Of a DNA stretch of 64,000 bases, positions 49,931 through 62,700 are shown one piece after another. The first letter of the stretch is position 1. Each line of letters starts with the position of its first letter. The notes under the pieces are model-generated. The model was not told the origin of the DNA and searched no databases. It saw only the letters and a list, made by a program, of their open reading frames with translations. The stretch covers positions 5,035,738 to 5,099,737 of the forward strand of contig NC_092486.1 of the NCBI RefSeq assembly GCF_047495875.1, in the 5' to 3' direction. The DNA is from Pithys albifrons albifrons (lineage: Eukaryota > Chordata > Aves > Passeriformes > Thamnophilidae). The position numbers and the translations under genes are program-made.

Positions 49931-51399
49931 TACTGTTTCCCAGGAACGCCAAGATAAATCTGTTGTTTGTGCTGCCCAGCACATCCCTTTGCACTGAGAA
50001 TGGGCTGTGCTGAGGGTGCACGTGCTGTTGGTCACTCCTACAACAGCCAAGGCACAAATAACTTCCCAGGGTGTTCATTCACAGCACTACAAATGGAGAT
50101 TTCTTCATCTCTGCTAATTGCAGGAGACTGCACAACAGAGCAGAAGGTGTAGGGATAACCCAGAGGACCAGGCACCCTGCTGGCACTGCAAAGTGGTGGC
50201 ACATCTTTCTGCACATCTCTATTTTCCATCCATGAGGTTGCTCCGGTTTGAGATTAACTCCTTCATCCTTCACAATAATACCAGCAGCCACCAAAGCAAT
50301 AATCATACAGCCTCAGAAGGACTGGCAGGGGAAGGATAAATTACAGCTCTGGGCCCGGGCAGCACAGCACAGATGCTCTTGTTCCCGTTTCCAATGGGAA
50401 GAGCTCTCAGCTCTATTTTCCAGCAGTGGGAATTTGTTGCACTGGATACAGACCCCAACCCCTCTGCACTGTCCCCACATAACCTGGCCGAGCAGGGATC
50501 ACCCATCAGGGAGCTGTGCTGAAGGAGAAAGGGAGAGGGAGGCGACAAAGGACCTGCTGAAGGTCACAGACTGCTCATGGCACAACCCAAACCCACAGCT
50601 CACCCACCTGACCCCAGCCCTCTGCTCCACAACACACCTGCACCAGTAGGTGTGCTGGATCACGACATTTGAAGGATTTTAAATGCTCCCTGAATAAATA
50701 GGATAGAGCTAATGTGAATAATACTTGGAATCTGTGAAGGTCTGACATCACCTGGGGAAGGGCAGGGTTTATCCTTTGCTGGCTTATCCCAAATGAGCCA
50801 TTAGTGGTTATTGCTGGTTCTGCTCATCCTGTTCACCTTTCAAACTGCCCTCAAAGCTACCTGAAGCACTTCAGGTATATCCCTTTATATCCCTCTCCTA
50901 ATCTGGGCAGTCCTGAGTGCTTCAGCCTGAAACAGTTCCCAAATGTAAGTGCATTAAGAGCGATTAATTCATTAATCTACTCTCTGGTACCATGCATCTT
51001 CATCACTTCATATTAATAATTTGCACTAATTGACAGAGCAGACTCCCCCCAGTTCTCAGAGCTGGGTAATACATAATTGCTCCAAATCACAGCAAAACCA
51101 GTTTCACTGGGAAACACCTAATCCCATTACACTCTCAATGTCTCTTCTGAGGTTTCACACATGAAAGAAGCTGCAAACTCGGTATCATTAACCACAAGTC
51201 AGCAGGGCTCAGGAAGCCCACGTGTTCCTCAGGATGGAGGTTTGCACAGCCCCCAGAGCACAGCACAGCACCCCAAGTCCTGTCCCCAGAGCTGCTCTGC
51301 TGACAGGGCTGTCGGAGTGCAAAGCACCATTACAGGCAATTCCCCCTCGGCAGACACAGCCTGAGTGGGGCCCACGGGGAGAAGCTCAGCAATACCCAC

Positions 51400-51496
51400 T
51401 TGGTCTGATGTTTGGAGCCCTTCAGGTGTGCGTGGTACTGCTCTATGGAGTTCAGGGTGACGTTGCAGGTGTTGCAGGTGTAGCTGCGCTTCAGGC
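51400..51496 (-). CDS. ZMAT4: ZMAT4 coding exon with zinc finger 4
   Basis: The 97-nt exon lies between acceptor TTTTTCTCGCAG and donor AA|GTGGGT. It reads Leu-Lys-Arg-Ser-Tyr-Thr-Cys onward and contains the complete fourth matrin-type finger: Cys-x2-Cys, then 12 residues including LNSIEQYHA, His, LKGSK and His. The closing residues HQT plus a split Asn match the human protein. Phase in is 1 and phase out is 2. No disrupted finger residue is seen. Confidence 0.95.
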
Positions 51497-54400
51497 CTGC
51501 GAGAAAAACCCAGAGTGTTAATTAACTGTGTGTGGCTCTTGGCTCCAGCTGTGCCACCCAGCGAGGCAAAAATCACCTCCAGGATACCAAATTACCAGAA
51601 TTTGATCTCACTGGAGCTCCACAAAGCTGCTCCTTGGTTGAAACTGGTTTCATAAAACTCAAGCTTAACCCCGTGGACCATCATCAACCCCATCAGCAAT
51701 GGGAAGGTGGTCCCAGCCTGAGCAGTCTGTGCCAGGAGCTGCTGGTACATTCCCTTTTGCATCCTCAGCACTCCCTCCCCTGCAGCGTGACACGCATTCA
51801 TGTAAAATTGAATGTCCTCCTATCCCCATTAAATAAAATATTAACAAGTCAAGTCATTAATGTCATTCTGCATAAAATGCATTAAAACCCATTCCAGGGG
51901 AGTTCTTGTTAAACTGCTTCTTACTAAGCACAAGTGACAGCACAGAATGAGAAGTATTTATAAGGCATACAAAGAAATTATGAGCTGAGATAGAAAATGA
52001 AACTCAGCTCTTTGCCTGACTCTGCAAGACAGTGTCTGCAATGCCACCAATACACCTGAGAACAGAAAGGCTCCAGGTGACATCCCCATGCCCTTGTCCT
52101 GCTGTACTGCAGAGGGGGCAGTGCTGTAGTTTAGGGATTCAGGGGACTTGTTGCAGAGTTTGACTCAGCCCCAGCACCAGACAGAGTCTGTTACAAAACA
52201 CCCTCCCTGTGCAGCCCACCTGCCTTGAGAGCTTGGCCATGGGGGACACCAGACTTGAACTAAAACTGCTGAGATGTGACCTGACAGAGAAAAACCTGCC
52301 ATTCTTCCTTCCTGTGCCTGGTACAGTCTGGGGAGGATGAGAACTGCCAGATGGAGTTCTGCCAGCACCTCCAAACCAAGTCACTCCACGCTGCTGAACC
52401 AGACACAGACTGTGGGAACAGAGCCTGGAATTTGGGGTTTGGTACCCACCAGGTTTTGTCTTTCTGTGATGTATGCCAGGGCTCAGGGGCAGCCAGGGGA
52501 GGCAGCTCTGCAGGAAGAAAACTCCTAATTTCTTCCTCTTTCAGTGTATGTCCACATGCTTCCCTGTCCAGCAGGAGCAGAGGGGGTTCCCCTGGGAGCA
52601 GGGGGATCTGGAGCAGCTCTGTGCCATGGCTGGGAAGAGAGGGCTGGAGCCTGCCCTCCACTCAGCCAAGGCACAGGGATACGTGCCCATGCACTCCCCT
52701 GTGCTGCAGCTTTAACTCAACACACACTGCAGAAAAGGTGCTCACTTCTCCTTTTTTTTCCCTCTATCTCATTTCTGAGAAGAAAATAAGACTTCAAAAT
52801 TGCAGGATGAGCACTCGGTGAGAAGAACCAATGTTTTTGTTTCCTATAAATATCAGTTGTCCAAAAATACATCTCTATTCTTATTTCTCCAAATACACAT
52901 TCATATTTATCAATAAATATTTTATTACAGCCATTATCAAAACATCAAAGGCTGCTGAAATGTTGTACTTCAACTGACACTGCTTGTTCCAGGCTCACAC
53001 AATGCATCAAATGTTCATCTCCCACACTAGTCAAAATAGAATTAATATTTAAGCTGTGATGGGAGAAGCCACCAGGGATGCAGGGGAAGGAGATGACTTG
53101 CATTCCAGGAGCAGGGAGAATATGGGGCCACAGTGCCCACCACGGTCACATCCCGCCAGCACTGACCCCCTGGACACGACAGTCAGATAAGGTGACAGCC
53201 TGGGATGGGCCAGCACCAAGGACCTCTGAACTGCCACTGTTATCTGGCAGCCAGACATGACGTCACCTGCCAAGGTGAGGCTGTTTTGTCAGGCACAAGG
53301 TGGATCTCGTTCTGTGTTGGCCACTGCAGAGATTGCCTTGTAAAGATCTGCCCTTGGCTGGCAGCTGGATGGATCCAGGAGAGCACCTATGGATGGGCAG
53401 AGATGGATGGAGGGACAAGGCCCAGTTAAGAAAAACTGGGAAAAAGAAGGTTTCCCAGCTGGCAGGCTCAGGGACAGCACCACATGAAAGGTAAAAACCA
53501 ACAGCTGATGAGGCTGTGAAGGCCTCCAATTTCAACTCTCCCGGCACAAGCTAAATGAATAAACCACTTCAGAATCGATTTATTTACAGTTAATGACATC
53601 CTCGGCCACCCTTGAGTTTGGCACAGCTCACAGTACTGAGCACTTCCATGTTATTGTCCCAGGTTTTATTCCTGCATATTTCCAGCAGCGGGCAGTGACT
53701 CAGCCACATGAATCATTGATGGCACCGTGAGTCACACTAGGTAGCAAAGGAGGATATGGATAACCATTACAAGGTTTATGGGAGATCAAGAACAGCACAA
53801 TATACTGTATAGTCATTAGGATCTAAAGGAAAATTGTTTCATTTAGGAAGGAAAAAAAAACAGTTATTTTAAAATGTTATTGCAAAGCCTGGCAAACCAA
53901 ACCTCTCCCATATGGCTCTGAACCAAACCTGCCCTGCTCCCTCAGTCTGTACACAGGATGGTATGGTAGCCCAGACCTCAGAGGCAACAGGCTTGTGCCT
54001 CTCCTGTAGCTGCACCTCAGGGCAAACAGGAGCTTTGTCAGGATTCAGTCCTGGACACATCCTCAGCTGACACAAACCACACCTCTCTGTCACAGGCTCC
54101 AGCTGCTGAGCCCACCAGGCTGGCCATGGCTCTGCTCTGCACCAGGGCAGCTCCCACAGGGGTGCAAAGCCCAAATCTGTGTGACCCCAGGGCACAGTCC
54201 CCACAGGGACCCTGCAGAGCTCCTCCCATAGGGCCAGCACAGATGGACAGACACCCAGACAGAGCAAGGCTGCTCTCCCTTCAGCAGCAACACAGAAAAC
54301 TTGTGTTTAACATCCCCGCAGAAAATGCTCAGCTCCCCTTGCTGCTGCTGACCCAGGGCCATCACAGTGTTTTACAAGCACTAATTAAATCACAGAAGAC

Positions 54401-54785
54401 AGCTCTGTCCCGCTCTCCATCAGGGAGATGTAGGGAGTGCTCTGCCTCCAGCAACATCCTCCCAACCCCACCTCCCCATGGGGCCGAGCTCTAACATGTT
54501 CTCCTCTCCCAGGGAGAGGCCACACTCGCCCGAGGACAGGCGTGTGTGCCAATGGAAGGGACTATTTTAGGAGAAGGCAAAAGAGATACCTAGGAAACAA
54601 CTTTGATGGGATGCTGCTAGAACTGCAGGCAGACATCCTGGAGCAGGGGATTTTTTTTCACACAAGCAGGAACCTCAGGAAGCAGTAACAGGACCCTGAG
54701 TTCCCTGGAGCAGTGACCACAGTGGGCTACAGTCACTGCATCCCACGGGGAGCAGATCCCTGATCTCCACGTGCCTGTCTCTCAC
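51497..54785 (-). other. ZMAT4: ZMAT4 intron between finger-4 and finger-3 exons
   Basis: A 3.3-kb intron with donor GGTGAG at the right end and acceptor CTCGCAG at the left. No gene, RNA or clear repeat was recognised. Interior sequence includes AT-rich segments at about 52840-53050 and 53740-53880. Confidence 0.85.
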
Positions 54786-55013
54786 CTCTCAGCTCCCCCA
54801 GGTCCAGGGTCTTGCCCAGCTGCTCCAGGAGGTCAGCCCTGGCCGCGTTCTTCTTGTGCTTTTTGCCATCATAGTGCTGCTGTGCCATCATGGGGTTGTT
54901 GAACCAGGCTGCGCAGAGCTGGCAGTACCGGTCCGAGTCCCGGCGCTGGGGCGGGCACGGCACCGCCGGGGCACTGTCCGTGTGCGGCGCCTTCAGGGAG
55001 CCCAGGGCAGCTT
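54786..55013 (-). CDS. ZMAT4: ZMAT4 coding exon with zinc finger 3
   Basis: A 228-nt exon between acceptor CCTTTTGCAG and donor AGAG|GTGAGA. It encodes a linker ([16 protein letters not shown]), then QRRDSDRYC leading into finger 3, with Cys-x2-Cys, [12 protein letters not shown], His, YDGKK and His. It continues with [20 protein letters not shown] and ELRG. The finger and the segment after it are almost identical to human ZMAT4 as I recall it, whereas the linker is diverged at equal length. The exon is GC- and CpG-rich compared with the flanking introns. Phase in and out are both 1. Confidence 0.97.
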
Positions 55014-58000
55014 CTGCAAAAGGCAACGTTCAGACATGAGCTTTGCAGGCTTGTGCTGCTGCCTGAGTAACAGCAGACCCTGAGGCAGATCCCACATTAG
55101 ACACGGGGAATAATTAGCAGCAGTTACAGGGTCCCAGTGGGTATTTTGGATGGTAGTGCTTGGAAATCTACCACTTCTCATTAAAAAAAGCAGCATGAAA
55201 GGACAGCCCAGGACTGTTCCTCAGCTTTCTGCATTTCAGGAGCTGGGGAAGGAGGATGCTCACAGTTCAATTGCACGTCTTAGCACTGTTGTGACTAACT
55301 CTGCTAAACTTATCCTGCTTGAATTGCTACTCCAAGGAAAAATCACCAATGGAGAATAAATATACCATGCAGAGCCATCTCCTCATGATAGAGAGACAGA
55401 TTTATCACTATCTCAGGATTCTTATTTTTTAATTTATTTGGTCTCAGAAGAAAAGGGAAAATGATAGTCATAGTAAATTGCCACAGATGAAAAAAAAATA
55501 CTCAACAGTCAACCCCATCCTTCAAGGATATTTACACAGTGAATTGTCAGCTAACAGCAAGCCTTGATCTTAACTCCATTTTCCAGCCCATCCAGGAACA
55601 CAAACACAACTCCCAAATCATTCCAAAATAAAATGGGTGATTAGTCTTTCTATAATGGAGTGCACCTTGTTTGACACAGTTTCCCAACTTTGCACAATAC
55701 AAGTCACAGAGCCACAGAAAAACAGTTTAAAGTAAAATAAAGTTCAGATAGCACTGGGATACAAAAATATACAATGACTAGCACTTAATTATCACACTTC
55801 ATTCAAAAATTCCCTTTTATGTGGTTTTCCTTTTCTTTTCCAGATGAAATGTCTGCTCCCTAAATAATTAACAACCTGCTCTCTCCGTGGTCCCGGAATA
55901 GGCACATTTGGGGGCGGTGAGAGGTGTGTGGTGGCTCTCTTTGATCAGGAGATGATCCAGCTGAGTCCTGATGAGCACACAGGGCAGTGAATGCCAAACC
56001 CACCTCACTGTCTGACACCAGGAATGGCAAGAGGGATATATTTAGCCATATAATTATGCCTGGAGCCCACTGTGATTGACTCCACGGCTTGAGAAAGTTA
56101 ATATTGTTATAAATCTTCTGCTGACCTCCTCGTCTATTAACTTCCTTCGAGGAAATTCTATCTTACATATAACATTACTTACAACCTTATCAGTTTCCAG
56201 GGGTTTGTAAGCTTCTATTGTTTTTGGTGACAGCTGCCAAGGTATCAGAGTTCCGGTGCTGCCTCCCAAGAGCTGCCACGGGCAGGCAGAGGGCAGGGAC
56301 AGGGCCCAGCTGCATTTTGCTCCTAAAATCAATGAATTTTCTGCAGTTCCAGCATGAGAGACACAGCCCAGCCCCTGCAATGTGGATGTGGCAGAACTGC
56401 AGGTGCCAGAAGAGCAGAGCCGGGGCCAGCACGGCCATTGGGAAGAAAATTGGGGAACTGCAATATTGCCTGTCCAAACTGGGATTACACAGACTCTGTA
56501 GGTGCTTGACTCACTAAAAACAAGAGCAGCTTGCCTATTGCAAACACATTTCTGTGCTCCAGGAGAAGCCTCCCTGCAAGAAGGGGTCCATGCCCAGCCC
56601 CCAGTGATGCCACAGGGACTGGGAACAGCCCCAGTGATGCCAGAGGGACCCTCTGCAGTACCCCAGGACAGGGCTGAGCTGTGCTGGGGCACCAGACTGA
56701 GCTGCAGAGATGTTTGGACCATTATAAACAACCAGAAATTTCAGCAGCCCAGGAGCTCTGACAGATCTGACTCTCTCTGCAAGCCCCAGGCTATAAAGTT
56801 AAATCTATCCCATCTTCTGGTCAGCTTTCTCCTTGTTTCTATGTTTGCTGCTGCCGGAGGGGAACCAGGGAGGCTGAAGCTCACAGAGCTGGTGGTGTCC
56901 ACAGGAGTTACATCTCCCACTCTCTAAGGGAACCCGACAGAAGCATCTCTGCTCTCAGCCGGCCCAGCAGCCCCACAGTTCTGAGCCCTCTCCAGACTGG
57001 TGGCTTGTCCTCCTCCAAACACAGTGCAGGAGGGAGGCTGTCAGCAGGATGGCACCACAGGCCCCCAGCCTGCTCTGAGCCCACCAACACACCTGGCTCC
57101 CCACAAGCCCATGGGCTGCAGCCCCATGGCACAGATTCCCTTCCTGCATCACAGAGGGGCTGCCACAGGCAGGGATTTCCTCTTAGCACTCAGTACAAAA
57201 CACCTTCTTGTGAAGTCACATTCCTCAGGTCCCACTGACAACCCCCACCAGTCCTAAGGTGTGCTAAGCCTAGCCTGGCAATTAATGAAAACATCCCAAG
57301 TTTACCAAATCCTCCTGAAGAGAAACGGATGAATGTTGACTTCTCCACAAATGTGAATTTATCATTTTGATATGCACCACATAACTGCTACAAAACAGCA
57401 AATGCCATCATTCCCTGAGCAGTGACATGAAAATTAATAATAAACACTCACAAAACGTCAAACGTTAAAAATGTTTCTCCATCTAAAACACAAACATAAA
57501 AGCTGAGAGTTTGACTATTTCAAGTATTTCAAAATGCTAAATAGCTCATGACAGTCTGCCTTACGCTCCCTTTCACTGTGGGAGGGAAGTGAGAAAGTCT
57601 TACTTTGCTGCAAGAGGCAAAATACAAAGTTAGAAACACTTTAGCACTCCAGCGATGAACTCCTTTCTCACATGCAAAGCTTTTTATTCTGAGCTGGATT
57701 TAAATGGCACCCAACTTTTCCATTGGCACACTCCAGGAACTCAGCATGAGGACAAGAAACACCTGAGCCAGAACAAAGGGGCATCAAAAAAATCCCAGAA
57801 GTCCAGGATTGAGGGAGACTCCAACTGCTGCTGGACAGATCCTTGCACCCAAACCCCAAAGTTATTTCCTCTGTCCCCTTTGGTGTCCCAAAGCCAGGGC
57901 TGTTGCCACTTCCATGGAACAATCCCTGCAAGTCCCTGCACTTGAAGGCAGCAGCTCTTTCCCCATAATTCTTTGGTTTATAACTTGTGGTGATGATGGG

Positions 58001-59595
58001 ATCCAAGCTGACAGAGGATGTTGGAAATGACTAGAGGAATTCGTCAGCAAGAGCAGTGCCATAAAGCCTCTGAGAGGTACAACCTTGTACAGCAGAGCAA
58101 CAGGAAAGATCACAACTATTTCACTGTCATGATGAGACATCGTTTTTGTGAGAAACTCAACTGTTGGGCACTTCTCCCTCTCCCGAAAGCACCAGCAGAG
58201 AATGAGAGATCTGTGTTCCATCTGGATGCTAACAGCAAAGGGGAAGGTGTACCTCTGCAAAAGGCCTGAGAATAGATGTGATTTTCTTCAGGATTGATGA
58301 GAAAAAAAAAACAGAATATCAAGCAGCAGAATATCCTCCCTGGGACTATCCAGCACATTCAGGGCTGTGCTTGGTTGGCTCCCAGGACTCACGAGCACTG
58401 GAATCTCTGAAGCTCTGTCTGAGAGAATTAAGGCTCCCTGGTGCCAGCCACAAAGGACTGGGACAAAAATCCAGTGGAAAAATGCTGGGGGAAAATGTAG
58501 GAAGCCCAGAAAAAAGCTGTGTCCAAAGGGCTTATTTCTGACAACTCCTGGAGAGCAAGAAGGTGCTTATTAATGTATTCCTGAGCTCAGCTTCATCTTT
58601 TAGATCAAGTGCCTGGAAGAGTTGATGAGTCCTTGAGTTGCTCCTTCCTAGTGATTAGGATGGCTGAAGAACCCATTACTCTGGAGCACGAAGTGTGGCT
58701 CACTTAGAGCCCTGTGAGGCTGATTCAGATGAATAAAAAGTGAGGCAAAAACACAATGCAAGGCTGTAGCCCTTGGCAAGCCCTGCCTTGGCCGGGCCCC
58801 ACAGTCCCTGTACCTGCCTGCACAGTCCCCACAGCAAAGGAAGTGCCACTGGCAGCAACTCTGGGTCAGATCTGTCTGCAGGACCTCAGCCCGGAGAACA
58901 GGGAGTGCCTTGCTCGAGCATTCTCAGTCCCCACAATCAGAGAGGAATTATTTTTTTGTCACAGATTATTAGCAGTTTTCAGGGATTTTATGGTTAAGCA
59001 AACAATAAGATGGCTAAATTATCCAATTCCAACATTTGACTTTTTAAACGTGAAAGTTAATAGGTTTGCATTAGTGGAATCACTGTGGAGGAAAGCACAA
59101 AACCCAGCGGGGCAAAAATCAAGAGACAATCAATCCAAGAGTTTTTAAAGCCTGGATTTCCCTCTGAGGTAAGAACAGATTATGCTCCATTCTATACAGT
59201 AACACCAAAGGTTTGTTAAACATATTAGCTGAGCCGTCGAATAACTGCTGATAATTAAAGCCTGGCTTGGCTATCTCTGCCCAGAGGAGACATTGTCTTC
59301 CTCTGAGCAAAACACTTTGGAAACGTGGAGCCAGAGATAGGGCTCTCACCAGGGCCAGCCCCAGCTGACAAACCCCTAATCTGCACGAACAAAGCAGACA
59401 ATAACGAGCATCAGCAATTTTTAAAGGTTGTTATGACAGCAACACAGATGAATAGCTGCTTCTGCTGGCCACCACCACTCAGCCATCCACTCTGCATCTG
59501 TCTCTGCCCCCACACACCAAGCTGGTTCCTTGGCCAAGCCCCCCTGTGCCCCCCACACCAGCCCCCCCTGCTCCGCTCGCTGCCTCTGGACCTAC
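55014..59595 (-). other. ZMAT4: ZMAT4 intron between finger-3 and finger-2 exons
   Basis: A 4.6-kb intron with donor CAG|GTAGGT at the right end. It includes AT-rich, non-repetitive stretches at about 55360-55870 and 57280-57560. A - strand frame of 225 codons (56054-56731) has no known domain. No nested gene was recognised. Confidence 0.85.
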
Positions 59596-59752
59596 CTGTG
59601 GCCTTTAATGCTGGTTGTTCCCCTAGCAACAGTTTTAACCTTTTGGCATGGATTTTCCCTTGGTAATGCGAGTCGGCCACCACTGCTGAGGTAAAGGACA
59701 TGTTACATAGTGTGCAGCATTTGTTCTTATCCACTGAGTCACCATCACTGCC
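59596..59752 (-). CDS. ZMAT4: ZMAT4 coding exon with zinc finger 2
   Basis: A 157-nt exon following a T-rich tract and acceptor CTCCACGCAG and ending CACAG|GTAGGT. It reads [13 protein letters not shown] and then [33 protein letters not shown]. Finger 2 is complete (Cys-x2-Cys-x12-His-x5-His) and essentially identical to human. The exon begins at a codon boundary and ends in phase 1, matching the next exon. It is the most upstream ZMAT4 exon visible; the finger-1 exon was not recognised between here and 64000. Confidence 0.96.
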
Positions 59753-62700
59753 CTGCGTGGAGACAAAAACACAGACAAAACAAAAGAGGTGTATAAGCCC
59801 ACCAAGCACAGTCACAAAGAGAGGAATCCAGGTGGTTATGCCAAGGCCATGGCTGCCAAGAAGTTTCCCTTTCTCGTGTCTGTCAGCCTTGCTCCCAGAT
59901 GGTCCCAGCCCTGCCCAGCCTTGGGACACCTCCATCTCCCTGGCACCTTTGCTCTGTTCTGCGCTGGGAGCTCAGCCTGTCACTGTGTCCCCACAGCCAC
60001 AGGGCTCCTGGCATGTCCCCCAGCCTCCCTTCCCTCAGCCTTTATTCCTGTTCTCTAGCTGAGGTCACACAGAGCTGGAGCTTCCCCACCATCTGACACC
60101 AGCACCTCCTCCTGAGGCACTTCTGGAAGAGACCCCAAAACTTCTGGGGGATGAGACCTGGGGGGGAACAACCCCCTGTGCAGGTGGGAGAAGCAAATGG
60201 ACTGTCTGGAATCATGCATGTCCCCCCAAGCAGGATCCAACACCAGCCCTGGGCAAACCCTCCACCTGACCCACCACTGAAGGTCATTTTCTCCCCAAAA
60301 AAAGAACTATTAAAAAAAAGACCAATTTTCATAACTTTTTTGTTGTTGATAACTGTAAATCAACTTAAACCTTAGGGAGAAATCTCAAGAGGTGATTAGT
60401 ACTGTTCTGAGTGCAATTTGCACTTCTTTTAAATAGCTTTCTCTCAAGATATTTTATGTCTTCAAAGGGAAATCACTTGAAAGTTAAGAGCAGAGTAAAA
60501 AATTTCCAGACTCTATTGATCATCAGCGGTGGCAACATATAAAGAGCCTCCAACAGAGCTCGTTTGAAAAGCTGATACACTTCGGTGTTAATGCACCAGG
60601 GTCTCTTCCTCTGCCAGGGCTGCTCTTCAGTGACACTTCTTGCTTTCCAACCTACTTTCTCAGCTAGACTGCAGTTAAAATAAAAAGCAAAAAGCAAACC
60701 CTCAGAGACCCCTCTGACATGTCAAGCAGAGCCCAGGGTCCCACTTACAGTGACCCACTGCACAGCTCAGCCAGGTTCACCCAAGTCTCTGGGCGAGCAC
60801 CTCCATGAGTGGGTAGGGGGTTCACCTCCAGTGGAAGAGGGGCATCCCCAAACTCTTGGTGGGTCTGCAAGTCCCTTTGCACACACATGACAGACCTCTG
60901 CTCCCCAGCAGACAGTTTCAGCCACCAAGAACAGCTCTTCATTAGCAGGATGCAGGAGGTGTTCGGGCTCAGGTGTTATTAAGCATTATCCACATTCCCA
61001 CCCTCCATCAGGAGCATTGCCTCCCTTCCCTCCCCCACCATCCAAACCCCTGCACAGAGCCATGGGCATTCCATGCTGATCCAGCCCTGAAGGGTAATTA
61101 TGCCTTCTCATTTGTCAGTGGCTGTTTTACCTGTAACCAGAGGGGCTGGGGAAAGCCGAGCCGGGTGTCTTTTGTCACCCGCTGAGTGACACCACACGGA
61201 CAGGATTGTGCAGCCAGCTGGTGAAATCACACGCCTTGTCTACCAGGACACCCGAGCTGGGGCACAGGGCCCTGCTCCCCATCCCTCCTCAGGCTCCTCT
61301 GAGCTTCCATACACCCACCCAGCAGCTCCCTAACCCCGTTTTGCCAACCAAGGGTATTTCTCCCCTTTGCTCCTGTAGCCTTCTCCAGCTGAGCCTTCAC
61401 CGTGATGCAGCACAGGAACCACTGGCTTCACACAGACTGAAGCACAACAGGACACACCACAGGCTCAGAGTCAAAGCATCCATCTCCCAACACTGACATC
61501 CCTCTTCTTCCCCCACTCCATAGCTGTGCTGAGCCAGCCTAATTTATAGGGCTTCTTTTGTAATATTAGAAACTTCAAAGCCAGTCTGGTACATCCGACA
61601 GAATTAACTTCAGTTATTCCATTGCCTGTTAACAAGCTGCTAAAAGGCATAATCCTCACATAAGGCCAGGCACTTGCAGCCTGGTTGCTGGATGTTCCTT
61701 AAACAATCCACAGAAAAAGTAAGGATTTTTATTCCACAGATACAAATCTGCTGTCTTCATTTCCTAGGTTTTACTTAGAAGAAGAGATTACACAAACCCT
61801 TGAATGCAGCAGTAGAAACCACAGCACTGAAAGCACTGCAAAGTAACTTTTAAATTTGAGTTAATTTTCTGTGCATGAAGGTGTTGCTGTTAAAGAGCTG
61901 CTTTCTGTAACGCTCCACAGGAAATTCAGGCCATTCCTATTCCGGAGCCTGGCTATCTCATGGCACAAAAAAAGGAGCAAGTACCAGTTTACAGCTCTCT
62001 AAAGCATTTAAACCTGCTGGAGAATGATTTCAAGTCTTCCACTGCTAATTTCTTTCACTAAACCAACACCTGATGCATTGATTGGAAACCTCTGGTTGAG
62101 AAAAAAAGACACAGTAAGAATATTGGCCCTAAAACCAGTCGTTTCACCTTGGTCTCAGTGGAGGTGCTGAAGATTTCAGCTACAGCACATGGTAAATTCT
62201 GCCCCAGAACTGTTAAGGACTGTGATTTCCCCCCTGATGGGGAGCTGAGGCTGAGCCTCCCCAGGCAGCTGCCCTGGGCTCCAGCACCACCTCACAGCAC
62301 AAGCACCACCTCAGCAGCAGAATCTAATACCTTGCTGGTTAAGACAAAGCTGGTTAAAGCAGTTTACTATCTTACAGTACAAGTAGGGCTAGAAAGGATT
62401 TGAAGGCTTTTCTCCCATCCCAAAAATTGGGTTTTATAACACATCAGACATTTTCATCATGTCTGTTCAGGTCATAACCAGGGTCCTGTTAGTTAAAGGG
62501 AGTGAGAAAAGGCTGATTAAATCTGATTTACCAACCCTGGGACTTGAGGAAATGACTCCTGATTTTCAGCAGGGCCCTGACACCTTCTCAGATTACTTTC
62601 AGCTGAAATGTTAAGCAGAAATAAATGTCAAGACACGAAGTTCTCCCCCTCCTCCACAAAAAATTAAACAAATAATGAAGAGCACAACAACCGAGTCCTT

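Larger units (their letters stand above)
45890..51399 (-). other. ZMAT4: ZMAT4 last intron
   Basis: A 5.5-kb intron with donor GTGGGT at its right end and acceptor TTGCAG at its left end. It contains the 7-bp CAGCTCA repeat at 47688-47779 and a diverged 77-bp direct repeat (49664-49740 and 49854-49930). No nested gene was recognised. Confidence 0.85.
45470..59752 (-). other. ZMAT4: ZMAT4 gene, 3' portion (four coding exons and 3' UTR)
   Basis: The gene runs right to left. The four exons total 498 coding nucleotides (157+228+97+16), or 165 residues plus a stop. All junction phases agree (1, 1 and 2) and all introns have GT-AG ends. The human protein, as I recall it, has 229 residues, of which the 64 before this point would lie in exons beyond the right edge, so the sum fits exactly. 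Three of the four matrin-type C2H2 fingers are present and intact, each C-x2-C-x12-H-x5-H. ZMAT4 is a poorly characterised nuclear zinc-finger protein, presumed to bind nucleic acid, related to double-stranded-RNA-binding ZNF346/JAZ-like fingers. Introns here are 5.5, 3.3 and 4.6 kb, far shorter than in the very large human gene. Confidence 0.95.

Noticed and set aside
56054..56731. 225-codon - strand ORF inside a ZMAT4 intron
   Set aside because: On the same strand as ZMAT4 but without matching phase, splice sites or similarity to the zinc-finger family.
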